From contig NZ_WOSX01000001.1 in NCBI RefSeq assembly GCF_011516735.1, positions 1-64,000 on the forward strand: DNA of 64,000 nucleotides. The letters run 5' to 3'. The notes beneath the pieces are model-generated. The model was not told where the DNA came from. It was given only the letters and a program-made list of their open reading frames with translations, and did not search any database. Made by a program: the position numbers and the translations under genes. The stretch comes from Acetobacter fallax (GTDB lineage Bacteria; Pseudomonadota; Alphaproteobacteria; Acetobacterales; Acetobacteraceae). This document shows, one piece after another, positions 18,522 through 27,268 of the stretch (position 1 is the stretch's first letter; every line of letters starts with the position of its first letter).

Positions 18522-19097
18522 TCAGTCCTCGTCGCCGATCTGAATCGGGGCGGGTGCCTCACGGCCTTCACGAGCCAGACGGTCATTACTTGCCGTAACA
18601 GCCGTATTCAGGTCCATCTGGCTGCACAGGCCGAGCGTGACGGGGTCACGCGGTTTGATGTTCGGGCTGTTCCAGTGCTGCTTGTCCCGGACCTTGGCGA
18701 TGGTGTCCTTGGTCGTTCCGAGCAGTTTGGCGACCTGCGGGTCCTGGAGTTGCGGGTAATTGCGCAGCAGGAACGCGATCCCGTCGGGGCGGTCATTGCG
18801 TTTTGCGACGGGTGTGTAGCGTGCGCCTTTGGCGCGACGTTTCACCGGATTGTTCGCAGCAAGGATTTTCAGACGCGCATTGGTGTCTTTTTCGCAGCGG
18901 TCGATTTCCGCCTGTGTCACCTGATGATTGGCAACCGGGTCATAGCCTACGATACCCTGCGCGACTTCACCGTCCGCGATGGCCTGCACTTCGAGAGGGT
19001 GCATGCCGCAAAACTCGGCCACCTGCTGAAATGTCAGAGCAGTCTTCTCGATCAGCCAGACGGCCGTCGCTTTTGGCATTAAGGGAAGCGTCGTCAT
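18522..19097 (-). CDS. TrcR, DUF1013 cell-cycle transcriptional regulator
   Basis: A 191-residue protein of the alphaproteobacterial DUF1013 family, known as TrcR, which associates with RNA polymerase at cell-cycle promoters. It has a helix-turn-helix type start (TALTFQQVAEFCGMHPLEVQ), the central DRPDGIAFLLRNYPQL and KLLGTTKDTIAKVRDKQHWN, and the family end PVTLGLCSQMDLNTAV. The start ATG at 19097 is preceded by ACCGATC with a weak ribosome site. It lies downstream of rpmE, separated by an intrinsic terminator. Confidence 0.88.
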   Translation of the reverse strand: MTTLPLMPKATAVWLIEKTALTFQQVAEFCGMHPLEVQAIADGEVAQGIVGYDPVANHQVTQAEIDRCEKDTNARLKILAANNPVKRRAKGARYTPVAKRNDRPDGIAFLLRNYPQLQDPQVAKLLGTTKDTIAKVRDKQHWNSPNIKPRDPVTLGLCSQMDLNTAVTASNDRLAREGREAPAPIQIGDED

Positions 19098-19276
19098 CGA
19101 TCGGTCCTGTTGCTGCGTGGTCGTTCGGCGCTCACGCAGGCACCGGATCCGGTCTTCGGGTCGAACGAGGCTCCGTACCCTGCGTGCCTGCCGGCGCGCT
19201 CATGGGGGACGGTAATGGCCGTGACCTGCTTCCGGGTCAAGCCAAAATCACAGGAGTGAGGCTGGCGGGCAGGCAT

Positions 19277-19316
19277 GAAAAAACCCTGCTCCCGGGGACT
19301 TGCCGGAAGCAGGGTC
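19277..19316 (-). terminator. Intrinsic terminator of rpmE
   Basis: Read on the minus strand, ACCCTGCTTCCGG pairs with CCGGGAGCAGGGT and is followed directly by TTTTTTC. It lies about 35 bases beyond the rpmE stop and before trcR, so the two genes are separate transcription units. Confidence 0.88.
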
Positions 19317-19348
19317 TGTTTCTGACGACCTTTGCGCGGAAGGCGAGA

Positions 19349-19579
19349 TCAGTCTTCCTTGCGCTTGCCGATCCCTGCGAAACGCTTGTTGAACTTCGCG
19401 ACCTGGCCGCCCGTATCAAGCATACGCTGGACGCCGGTCCAGGCCGGATGCGACTTCGGGTCGATGTCCAGACGCAGCGTGTGGCCAGCCGTGCCGGCGC
19501 AGGAGCGGGTTTTGAATTCCGTGCCATCTGTCATGATGACATTGATTTCATGGTACTCGGGATGGATATTGGGCTTCAT
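19349..19579 (-). CDS. 50S ribosomal protein L31
   Basis: A 76-residue ribosomal protein L31 of the large subunit. Recognised from [20 protein letters not shown] and [17 protein letters not shown], typical of alphaproteobacterial RpmE. It has only one cysteine, so the zinc-binding CxxC arrangement of E. coli L31 is absent and this is a zinc-independent form. A strong intrinsic terminator follows it. Confidence 0.96.
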   Translation of the reverse strand: MKPNIHPEYHEINVIMTDGTEFKTRSCAGTAGHTLRLDIDPKSHPAWTGVQRMLDTGGQVAKFNKRFAGIGKRKED

Positions 19580-19917
19580 GTCAAAAATCTTTCGATGGGG
19601 AAAGTCCCGATGCCGACCGGGACATGCTGGCGCATGCTATAGGGATATCAGTCATGCCTTGCAATGCCCCGACTGAAGGAAAAACCCCGGTCCCACGCTC
19701 TTTATGCGGAGATTTTTCCGTGCGGGGACGATCCCGGGGCGGAACAGATGCAGCTCCTGTGAAGCGTTGTCGGGTAATCTTTCGTAAGATTCCGTAAAAT
19801 AATCGCTAAAGAACCAGTCATGTCGGCAATATGTTACGGTTGATTTAACATTATTCTTGTAAAACGAACAGAAAGGCCGGATAACGGCCTCCGAACAGTA
19901 AATTTTCTGAGGATCCA
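19580..19917. other. Divergent intergenic region between rpmE and mscL
   Basis: No gene is seen in these 338 bases. The middle holds an imperfect large inverted repeat (accccggtcccacgc with gtgcggggacgatcccgggg, about 19683-19739). The mscL-proximal half is A+T-rich (ttgatttaacattattcttg near 19840-19859) and is the likely site of its promoter. GAGGA lies nine bases before the mscL ATG. Confidence 0.5.
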
Positions 19918-20382
19918 ATGATCGAGCCTAAGCTGAAAGTGCATACTCCGGGATGGGTTGCCGACTTTAAAACCTTCATCATGCGCGGCAATGTCGTTGA
20001 CATGGCAGTCGGTGTCATCATCGGTGCGGCGTTCACAGCCATTGTGAACAGCCTGGTCAAAGATGTTTTCAATCCTTTCCTTGGTCTCCTGATCGGCGGC
20101 ATCGATTTCAGTAACCTCTTCGTCACGCTGAAGGGTCCGATCGAGCCGACTCTGGCGGATGCACAGAAGGCAGGTTCCGTCACACTCAATTACGGCGTGT
20201 TCATCAACGCGGTCATCCAGTTCCTGATCGTCGCGCTGGTCATCTTCTGGGTTGTGCGTCTGCTGAGCAAGATGCACTCCGGCAAGGACGCCGCCCCGGC
20301 TGCGCCGCCTCCGCCGCCGAAGAGCGAAGTTCTGCTCGAAGACATTCGCGATCTTCTGGCGAAGCAGCAGACACACGGCTGA
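19918..20382 (+). CDS. Large-conductance mechanosensitive channel MscL
   Basis: A 154-residue inner-membrane channel that opens under hypoosmotic stress. The N-terminal amphipathic segment and TM1 are clear (FIMRGNVVDMAVGVIIGAAF, TAIVNSLVKDV), then TM2 (VIQFLIVALVIFWVVRLLSK) and a C-terminal cytoplasmic bundle that includes an alanine/proline-rich linker. Length is slightly above the E. coli protein (136) because of the loop and linker. It is monocistronic and ends in a bidirectional terminator. Confidence 0.96.
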   Translation: MIEPKLKVHTPGWVADFKTFIMRGNVVDMAVGVIIGAAFTAIVNSLVKDVFNPFLGLLIGGIDFSNLFVTLKGPIEPTLADAQKAGSVTLNYGVFINAVIQFLIVALVIFWVVRLLSKMHSGKDAAPAAPPPPPKSEVLLEDIRDLLAKQQTHG

Positions 20383-20407
20383 GAATTTCAGTCAGGGTCA
20401 TGATATG

Positions 20408-20438
20408 GAAAAGGGAGGCTCCGGCCTCCCTTTTTTTG
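20408..20438. terminator. Bidirectional intrinsic terminator (mscL / MFS)
   Basis: AAGGGAGGC-TCCG-GCCTCCCTT with a flanking A-run on the left and seven T on the right. It can terminate mscL on the plus strand and the converging MFS transporter gene on the minus strand. Confidence 0.9.
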
Positions 20439-20466
20439 TCCGGTCACTCTGATTTCCGACCCGTAT

Positions 20467-21798
20467 TTATGTCGGTGCCCCGGTTGCGGCCAGTGGCTTC
20501 GTCTGTTTTCCGGCCCTTAACGCCAGCACAGCCGCCGCCGCGATAATCGCGCCCATGGACATGACAAGCGTAACCCCGCGCAGGGAAAGACCTGAAGAGA
20601 GCAGCCATCCGGCCAGAACAGGTCCTATGGCAGCGCCGCCTCGTCCGATACCGAAGACGAATCCTGTTCCTCCTCCGCGCACTCGGGCCGGGAAACTCTG
20701 CGCGATAATCGCGAACAGACCATTCACCGCCCCCTGACTGCAGAAACCGGCAAGGGTCAGAATGATGCGGATGGACCCCATATCGGCGGAAGACCGGCCA
20801 AACAGGGTGACGAGACCAGCCGCCATGATCAGCAGCGTCACCACCATTTTTCGCATATTGATCCGCAGGCTGAGACCGCTGATCACGAAACCGCTGATCA
20901 GGCCGCCGACATTGGCCCAGACCAGAGCCGTGCCGGCATCGGAATGAGAAAAACCCATATCGACCAGAATCTTCGGCACCCATTTCAGGATAAAATAATA
21001 CGTCAGCATCTGTGAGAAATAGGCGAGTGTCAGCAGAAGCGTTGTCGTGACAAGCGGAGGCGAGAGCAGTTCCCGCAAAGAGACTTTTGCCTCCGTCAGA
21101 GGTCTGGCGGGCAGCTCCGTGACCGGCTGATGACCGTATCGGAGCAACACTCTGTTCAGGCGTTCCAGCGTGCGCGGAGGTTGCCTGTGAGCAAGCCACG
21201 ATACGGATTCCGGCAAGAGGAAAAGGACAACAGGAATAAAACAGAGCGTGATGCAGCCGCCGAGAATGAAAATCTCACGCCAGTTTCCATGGATCAGAAA
21301 CCGCGACGCGAAAAAACCACCGACGACGGCGCCCAGGGGGTAGCCCGCCGCCATCGCAGAAATCGACAGGCTTCTGAACCGTGTGCTGGCGAGTTCCGAC
21401 GCCATGACTGTTCCGCAGGCGAGCATGCCGCCAATACCGAAACCGGTCAGCAGGCGGCAAACTGAGAGCGTGGTCAGGGTGGTCACCTGCGTGCAGGCCC
21501 ACATTCCGCAGGTCATGATGCACAGGCAGGCGATCATCACCGGCCGGCGTCCGACCTTGTCAGCCAGGTTTCCAAACCCGATTGAACCTGCGGCCATGCC
21601 GAGCAGTTCCATCGAGAGAATGAAACCGAGTGCGCTGCGGTCCACGCCCCACTCGACCGCGATACCGGGCGCCGCGAAACTGATGGACAGCACATCGAAG
21701 CCATCGATGGCGTTGAGCAGGACACAAACGGCTATCGCGACAATCTGCCATGTCCCCATCGGGGATCGCGCCAGTACGGCGCGCGGATCTTCCATCAT
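20467..21798 (-). CDS. MFS transporter, aromatic acid:H+ symporter (AAHS) type
   Basis: A 443-residue, 12-helix permease. The first helix carries LLNAIDGFDVLSISFAAPGI, the DGxD-type motif of AAHS transporters, and the 2-3 loop reads GNLADKVGRRPVMIACL, matching the MFS motif GxLaDrxGRrxxl. It is the last gene of a gcdH-CoA-transferase-MFS unit, 54 bases after the CoA-transferase, so a dicarboxylate or aromatic acid feeding glutaryl-CoA is a plausible substrate (inference). Start at ATG 21798 or the adjacent ATG. Confidence 0.85.
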   Translation of the reverse strand: MMEDPRAVLARSPMGTWQIVAIAVCVLLNAIDGFDVLSISFAAPGIAVEWGVDRSALGFILSMELLGMAAGSIGFGNLADKVGRRPVMIACLCIMTCGMWACTQVTTLTTLSVCRLLTGFGIGGMLACGTVMASELASTRFRSLSISAMAAGYPLGAVVGGFFASRFLIHGNWREIFILGGCITLCFIPVVLFLLPESVSWLAHRQPPRTLERLNRVLLRYGHQPVTELPARPLTEAKVSLRELLSPPLVTTTLLLTLAYFSQMLTYYFILKWVPKILVDMGFSHSDAGTALVWANVGGLISGFVISGLSLRINMRKMVVTLLIMAAGLVTLFGRSSADMGSIRIILTLAGFCSQGAVNGLFAIIAQSFPARVRGGGTGFVFGIGRGGAAIGPVLAGWLLSSGLSLRGVTLVMSMGAIIAAAAVLALRAGKQTKPLAATGAPT

Positions 21799-21852
21799 TG
21801 TTATTCTTCTTATCAGGAGACGCCTGAGCCGGGATTGGCTCGGTCAGCTTTG

Positions 21853-23007
21853 TCAGGATGCGATCATCTGCTCCTCCCGGTCCTGCACAGCCCGTACGGG
21901 TGCCGCCGGAGCCGCGCAGCGCAGCGCCATATCAGAGTCTGAAAAGCGGATTGGCGTGCGCACCGTTGGCACCGGAGCACCGTTGCCGCGTTCCAGCCAT
22001 GTCACCAGTCCGCGGTGGACCACCTGCGGGTCGGACAGGGCCTCGGCCACCGTGTTGATCGGCCCTGCGGGAACACCCTGCGCGGAGAGAGCGGCCAGCA
22101 GTTCGTCCCGATGCCAGCGCTGTGTTGCCTCGGCTATGAGCGGGCTGAGTTCAGCCCGCAGCGCGACACGCAGGGAGTTGGTCTCAAAACGGATATCGTA
22201 AGGCAGGGAAACAACGTCACAAAACCGACGAAACTGGGCGTCGTTGCCGACGGCCAGCGTGAACCATCCGTCGGCTGTCGGGAACGCTTCGTAGGGCGCG
22301 ATATTGGGGTGAACGTTGCCGAGCCGCGTGGGTGATGTGCCGGAGACCAGACAGTTCATGGCCTGGTTGGCCAGAGTGCTGACCATGACGTCCAGCAGGG
22401 CCATGTCGATCTGTTGTCCGAGACCGGTCCGCTCGCGCTGCGCCAGTGCTGCCTGGATGCCGATCACCGCGTAAAGGCCTGTCATGATATCGGCATAGGC
22501 GACGCCGATCTTTTGCGGCGCTCCCGCCGGGTCCCCTGTCAGGTCCATGATGCCACCCATGCCCTGAACAATAAAATCATAGCCGGCACGTGAGGCATAA
22601 GGACCGTCCTGGCCAAACCCCGTGATGGAACAATAAACAATCCGGGGATTGATTGCGGACAGACTCGCATAATCGAGACCGTATTTCTTCAGTCCGCCGA
22701 CTTTGAAATTCTCGATCACCACATCCGCGTCAGCAACCAGTTTCCGAAGTGCCGCCTGGCCTTCGGCTGTGGCGAAATCGATGCAGACGGACGTCTTGCC
22801 CCGGTTGGTTGCGTGGAAATAGGCCGCATCATGCGTTCCGTCCGCGTTTTCCACGAAGGGCGGACCCCAGCGACGGGTGTCGTCTCCGGCGGGACTCTCG
22901 ACCTTGATGACGCTGGCACCAAGATCCGCAAGGATCTGCCCGGCCCACGGACCTGCCAGAATTCTGGCCAGTTCCACGACCTTCAGACCAGCTAGAGGGG
23001 CCGCCAT
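21853..23007 (-). CDS. CaiB/BaiF family class III CoA-transferase (glutarate CoA-transferase-like)
   Basis: A 384-residue family III CoA-transferase that would move CoA from succinyl-CoA to a carboxylic acid. It opens LAGLKVVELARILAGPWAGQ and contains IGVAYADIMTGLYAVIG with the catalytic aspartate, and GRNKTSV-type FHATNRGKTSVCID. The ATG at 23007 lies two bases after the gcdH stop; an in-frame extension to 23094 would overlap gcdH. Tight coupling with gcdH matches the gcdH-gcdG pairing known in other proteobacteria, where GcdG makes glutaryl-CoA. Substrate assignment is from context. Confidence 0.82.
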   Translation of the reverse strand: MAAPLAGLKVVELARILAGPWAGQILADLGASVIKVESPAGDDTRRWGPPFVENADGTHDAAYFHATNRGKTSVCIDFATAEGQAALRKLVADADVVIENFKVGGLKKYGLDYASLSAINPRIVYCSITGFGQDGPYASRAGYDFIVQGMGGIMDLTGDPAGAPQKIGVAYADIMTGLYAVIGIQAALAQRERTGLGQQIDMALLDVMVSTLANQAMNCLVSGTSPTRLGNVHPNIAPYEAFPTADGWFTLAVGNDAQFRRFCDVVSLPYDIRFETNSLRVALRAELSPLIAEATQRWHRDELLAALSAQGVPAGPINTVAEALSDPQVVHRGLVTWLERGNGAPVPTVRTPIRFSDSDMALRCAAPAAPVRAVQDREEQMIAS

Positions 23008-23008
23008 C

Positions 23009-24202
23009 TCAGAAGGCCGCGATGCCGGTAATGGCACGCCCCAGAATGAGGGCGTGAACGTCATGCGTTCCTTCATAAGTGTTGACCGTCTCAAGGTTGA
23101 TCATATGACGGATGACCTGAAACTCCTCTGAAATGCCGTTGCCGCCGTGCATGTCGCGCGCCATGCGGGCGATATCCAGGGCCTTGCCGCAATTGTTCCG
23201 TTTGATGATGGAAATCATGTCCGGCACGAACTGCCTGTCATCCATCAGGCGTCCGACCCGCAGGCTCGCCTGAAGGCCCAGCGAAATCTCCGTCATCATA
23301 TCGGCAAGTTTCTTCTGGTAGAGCTGGGTGCCGGCCAGGGGTCGCCCGAACTGCTGCCGGTCGAGGCCATATTGCCGCGCGGCATGAAAGCAGTATTCGG
23401 CGGCTCCCAGAACACCCCACGAAATGCCGTAACGCGCCCGGTTCAGGCAGCCGAATGGCCCTTTCAGCCCTTCAACATTCGGGAGAAGCGCGTCTTCGCT
23501 GACCTCCACTTCGTCCATGTTGATCATGCCGGTGATCGAGGCGCGGAGGCTCAGTTTTCCACCGATCTTCGGTGCGGAAAGCCCCTTTGTCCCCTTATCG
23601 AGAACAAAACCCCGGATGGCTCCGCCATGGGCGGCGGATTTCGCCCAGACCACGAAGACATCCGCGATCGGTGAATTAGAAATCCAGGTCTTCGTGCCGC
23701 TCAGCCGGTAGCCGCCGTCGATCTTTTCGGCGCGCGTCCGCATTCCTCCGGGATCCGAGCCCGCGTCGGGTTCCGTGAGACCGAAGCAGCCAATCAGTTC
23801 GCCGGACGCCAGGCGCGGCAGATAGCGCTGTTTCTGCTCCTCCGAGCCATAGGCGAGGATCGGATACATCACGAGGCTGGACTGCACGGACATCATCGAC
23901 CGGTAGCCGGAATCCACCCGCTCGACTTCCCGCGCCACCAGTCCGTAGGCAACATACGACGCTTCGGCGCCGCCGTAAGCCTCGGGCACGGTCACGCCCA
24001 GCAGTCCCTGCGCGCCCATCTCACGGAAGATCTCCGGATCGGTATGCTCGTCCGCATAGGCCTCGATAACGCGTGGCTGCAACCGGTCCTGAGCGAAGGC
24101 GCGCGCGGAATCACGGATCAGCCGTTCATCGGTTGTCAGCTGATCGTCCAGGATAAAGGGGTCGGACCAGTCGAGCCGGCCTGAGTGAGGTGAATGTTCC
24201 AA
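23009..24202 (-). CDS. Glutaryl-CoA dehydrogenase
   Basis: A 397-residue acyl-CoA dehydrogenase of the glutaryl-CoA type, which oxidises and decarboxylates glutaryl-CoA to crotonyl-CoA using FAD. Diagnostic segments are [18 protein letters not shown] at the start, [37 protein letters not shown] and the end [20 protein letters not shown], whose glutamate is the catalytic base. Length agrees with the family. It is first in the operon with the CoA-transferase and MFS, and is divergent from a LysR gene. The pathway would be glutarate or lysine/tryptophan catabolism. Confidence 0.9.
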   Translation of the reverse strand: MEHSPHSGRLDWSDPFILDDQLTTDERLIRDSARAFAQDRLQPRVIEAYADEHTDPEIFREMGAQGLLGVTVPEAYGGAEASYVAYGLVAREVERVDSGYRSMMSVQSSLVMYPILAYGSEEQKQRYLPRLASGELIGCFGLTEPDAGSDPGGMRTRAEKIDGGYRLSGTKTWISNSPIADVFVVWAKSAAHGGAIRGFVLDKGTKGLSAPKIGGKLSLRASITGMINMDEVEVSEDALLPNVEGLKGPFGCLNRARYGISWGVLGAAEYCFHAARQYGLDRQQFGRPLAGTQLYQKKLADMMTEISLGLQASLRVGRLMDDRQFVPDMISIIKRNNCGKALDIARMARDMHGGNGISEEFQVIRHMINLETVNTYEGTHDVHALILGRAITGIAAF

Positions 24203-24322
24203 AACCTGCCTCCGGAAATTCTGACCGACCTGCTTGTTTTATTTGTTATGGCCTGTCGGTTTCACGCGGGCACCGGCCCGCAGAACCAGACGCTAGGACC
24301 GGGTGAACCATCGCATCAATTC

Positions 24323-24336
24323 TGCATTTCAGTGCA
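24323..24336. promoter_or_regulatory. Candidate LysR operator between gcdH and its divergent regulator
   Basis: TGCATTTCAGTGCA lies in the 163-base divergent gap, 30 bases before the LysR start. It has the T-Nx-A shape of LysR boxes but only four matched bases on each side, so it is a suggestion. Confidence 0.3.
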
Positions 24337-24365
24337 TATGATCTGCTCAGGAGATTAAAAACGCG

Positions 24366-25274
24366 ATGATCGAGAATCGGCACCTCCATGCTTTCGTTGT
24401 CCTGGCGGAGGAACTTCATTTCGGCAGAGCGGCGGGCAGGCTGAATATCGCGCAGTCGGCGCTCAGCACGCAGATCATGCGGCTTGAAGACACCCTCGGC
24501 ACGCCTTTGCTCATGCGCAACCGGCGTTCCCGGCCGGCGCTCACTCCCGCCGGACATCTGTTCCTGGAAGAGGCCAGAGATATCCTTGCCCATATAGGGC
24601 GTGCCGCGCGCATCACCCTGCTGACGGGCCGTGGCGAGGGAGGGCCGGTCAGCATCGGCTACGTCTTCTCGGCTGCGATCTGCGGTCTTGTCCCGGTTGT
24701 GCTGCGCCATCTGCACGAGCGTTTTCCAATGCTGAACATCACGCCACAGCTCATGGAAACGCCGGATCAGCTGGCGGCGATCGCCGATGCCCGGCTTACT
24801 TTCGGCTTCACCCGTCCTCGTCCGGTCTATCCTGACGCTGTTGTCACCCGGCTGGTGCATAGCGAGGGCATCGTCATCGCCATGCCGGTTCACCACCGGC
24901 TGGCATCGGTTGCTTCACTCCGGGCGGCCGATCTGGCGGAGGAAACATTCATTGTGCCTCAGTTTCACGACAAGGTTGGTCTGATCGACAATCTCGGCCG
25001 CCTTGCGGAAGCCGGCGGATTCCCGTCGCCGCCTGTGCACACCACAAGCGATTTCATCACGGCACTCTGCATGGCCGCAGGTGGCGGCGGCGTTGTGCTG
25101 GCACCGGCTTCCCTTCAGAAACTCACTCTTGAAGGCATCGTTTTCAGGGAACTGGATGATTTTCACGATCACCTGGACCTGGTGCTGGTGTCCCGTCGTG
25201 ATGCGCCGGCTTCCCTCATCACGGCGATTGAGGATTTCGTCCGCACTTTACGGCCCGGTAGTATAAGCACGTAA
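24366..25274 (+). CDS. LysR-family transcriptional regulator (GcdR-like by context)
   Basis: A 302-residue LysR regulator. The winged helix-turn-helix is MIENRHLHAFVVLAEELHFG through AAGRLNIAQSALSTQIMRLE, followed by TPLLMRNRRS. The C-terminal effector domain runs from GPVSIGYVFSAAICGLVP. GGAG lies 14 bases before the ATG. Its divergent placement against gcdH suggests it senses glutarate or glutaryl-CoA and controls that operon and itself. Confidence 0.88.
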   Translation: MIENRHLHAFVVLAEELHFGRAAGRLNIAQSALSTQIMRLEDTLGTPLLMRNRRSRPALTPAGHLFLEEARDILAHIGRAARITLLTGRGEGGPVSIGYVFSAAICGLVPVVLRHLHERFPMLNITPQLMETPDQLAAIADARLTFGFTRPRPVYPDAVVTRLVHSEGIVIAMPVHHRLASVASLRAADLAEETFIVPQFHDKVGLIDNLGRLAEAGGFPSPPVHTTSDFITALCMAAGGGGVVLAPASLQKLTLEGIVFRELDDFHDHLDLVLVSRRDAPASLITAIEDFVRTLRPGSIST

Positions 25275-25664
25275 TCTTATTATCCGGGTGATTTTGTGAG
25301 CCTGCGCGCGTGCTGGTGCGCCCGACCTCAGATGAGAGTGCTTCAGGGCAGGGATCGTCATTATGCGGAGAAACATGCAGCAGAAACCGGGGTTTCCAGC
25401 TCTGCAAACATTTTCTGGAAGAGTCGGTAATTTTCAGAATGAATACAATTCATCGAATGATGATTTTATCGACACCGAGGGGATGGAACGAGCTGATAAC
25501 CTTCCCGGCACATTTCCAGTATGATGCATTACCCCGAGGCCATATCCGGTAACGAAAATGTTACAGCGGGCGGTCTGTGCATGGTATAATTACTTTTCAT
25601 CGTCTGAATAAATAACAAAAAGAAAATATTATGTAAGACGAAAATACCTTTCGGGAAGAATGCC
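25275..25664. other. Intergenic region; boundary of A+T-richer block
   Basis: No gene is supported in these 390 bases. Base composition shifts towards A+T from about 25400. The last 100 bases hold the likely promoter of the four-gene acylation block and its 75-base untranslated leader. Confidence 0.5.
25582..25590 (+). promoter_or_regulatory. Extended -10 promoter element before the MBOAT operon
   Basis: TGGTATAAT is a perfect extended -10 (TGnTATAAT), 75 bases upstream of the MBOAT start. No good -35 is visible at the usual spacing, which suits an extended -10 promoter. Confidence 0.5.
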
Positions 25665-27224
25665 ATGCTGTTCAATTCTCGGCTGTTTATTCTGTATTTT
25701 CTTCCTCTGGTCTATACGGGTTTCGTAATTCTGACACGATGGAAAAGAAACAGAGAAGCAGTAGCGTGGCTTGGCATTGCGTCGATCGTATTTTATAGCT
25801 GGTGGAATATTTCAACTCTGCCGATTCTTCTTGTGAGTATTGCAGGGAATTTTCTTTTCGGAACATTGCTGTCAAGATTTCCCTCAAAAGCGCTCTTTAT
25901 ATTTGCTATAGGCGTTAATCTCGCAGCGCTTGCATATTACAAATATACAACCTTCTTTATCGAGGCTTTAAACGACACCGCAGGACTTGATTTATACGTC
26001 CCGTCGATCGTTCTGCCTCTGGCAATCTCTTTTTTTACATTCCAGCAAATTGCGTATCTGAGCGATGCTTATGATGGCAGGGCTGTCGAGCATCGGTTTA
26101 CCGATTATCTTCTCTTTATTTCGTTTTTTCCTCATCTGATAGCCGGGCCGATTACGCACCATCGTGAAATGTTGCCGCAGTTCAGCCGGCTGACAAGCGG
26201 AAAAGGTGAACCGGGACGCCTCGCCGTGGGCATGACACTGTTTCTTGCCGGATTAACCAAGAAAGTCATTATCGCGGATCCTGTGGGAACCTACGTTGCT
26301 CCCGTTTTCAATTTTTCACAGGAGGGCGGTATTCCGTCCTTCTCCGACGCATGGGCGGGAACGTTAAGTTACGCAATGCAGATTTATTTCGACTTTTCCG
26401 GTTATACCGACATGGCAATAGGTCTCGGTCTGCTGTTTGGCATCAGCCTGCCACCGAATTTTGACAGTCCCTTCAAGTCACGGAATATCATCGAATTCTG
26501 GTCACGATGGCATATGACGCTGACGCGTTTTCTGACCGCTTATATCTATAATCCCCTCACGCTTCATTTCACGAGGATGCGGATAAAATCAGGTCGCTCC
26601 GTGCCGCGAAAAGGGAAGACCACACCGGGAGCCTTCGTTGTCCTGACGTCCATACCGACGATGTTCACGATGTTTGTTTCCGGGTTATGGCATGGTGCCG
26701 GCTGGCAATTTATTATTTTCGGGGTACTTCACGGATTTTATCTGACCGTAAATCACGGGTGGCATCTTCTGAAGACAAGGCGCGAAAGCTGGCCCGGCAC
26801 CGGGAGTCGCCTCATGGCAGTATTCTCGGTGGCGCTGACCTTTCTGTGTGTTCTCACCGGACTCATCTTTTTCCGGGCTGAAAGCGTTTCGTCAGCCTGG
26901 CGTATTCTCCTCGGCATGGCAGGGCACTCGCCATTTTATCCGGTATCGGCACTCAAACTTCCTGATATCACGGCAACGCAATGCATTTTTCTTGCTGTTC
27001 TGGCGATTATTATATGGAGTTTCCCAAATACCGGTCAGATAATGCGGAATTACCGGACTGCACTGGATCTGACTCCACGTGTGTCCTGGATGATGCGTAT
27101 TTTTCCATCAGTGACATGGCATCCTACTCTGATTTGGGGCGTTGCAACCGGTATCGTCGCCTCTTTCACGCTGATGCGGGCGTTGTCAGCGGCACCCTCA
27201 GAGTTTCTTTATTTCCGATTTTAA
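25665..27224 (+). CDS. MBOAT family O-acyltransferase (AlgI/DltB-like)
   Basis: A 519-residue polytopic membrane-bound O-acyltransferase. Signature regions are FISFFPHLIAGPITHHREMLPQ and YFDFSGYTDMAIGLGLLFGI, PFKSRNIIEFWSRWHMTL, and the catalytic-histidine segment VSGLWHGAGWQFIIFG with H343 (and H356 in VLHG). MBOATs pass an acyl group from a cytoplasmic thioester across the membrane to a glycan. Ribosome site GGGAAG precedes the ATG. It is first of a four-gene block with an FkbH-like loader, an ACP and an SGNH protein. Sequence is visibly more A+T-rich than the flanking genes, suggesting acquisition. Confidence 0.92.
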   Translation: MLFNSRLFILYFLPLVYTGFVILTRWKRNREAVAWLGIASIVFYSWWNISTLPILLVSIAGNFLFGTLLSRFPSKALFIFAIGVNLAALAYYKYTTFFIEALNDTAGLDLYVPSIVLPLAISFFTFQQIAYLSDAYDGRAVEHRFTDYLLFISFFPHLIAGPITHHREMLPQFSRLTSGKGEPGRLAVGMTLFLAGLTKKVIIADPVGTYVAPVFNFSQEGGIPSFSDAWAGTLSYAMQIYFDFSGYTDMAIGLGLLFGISLPPNFDSPFKSRNIIEFWSRWHMTLTRFLTAYIYNPLTLHFTRMRIKSGRSVPRKGKTTPGAFVVLTSIPTMFTMFVSGLWHGAGWQFIIFGVLHGFYLTVNHGWHLLKTRRESWPGTGSRLMAVFSVALTFLCVLTGLIFFRAESVSSAWRILLGMAGHSPFYPVSALKLPDITATQCIFLAVLAIIIWSFPNTGQIMRNYRTALDLTPRVSWMMRIFPSVTWHPTLIWGVATGIVASFTLMRALSAAPSEFLYFRF

Positions 27225-27268
27225 ATACCGGCACCTGATGTCTCAATAATCTGTTTTAGGAAAATGGT

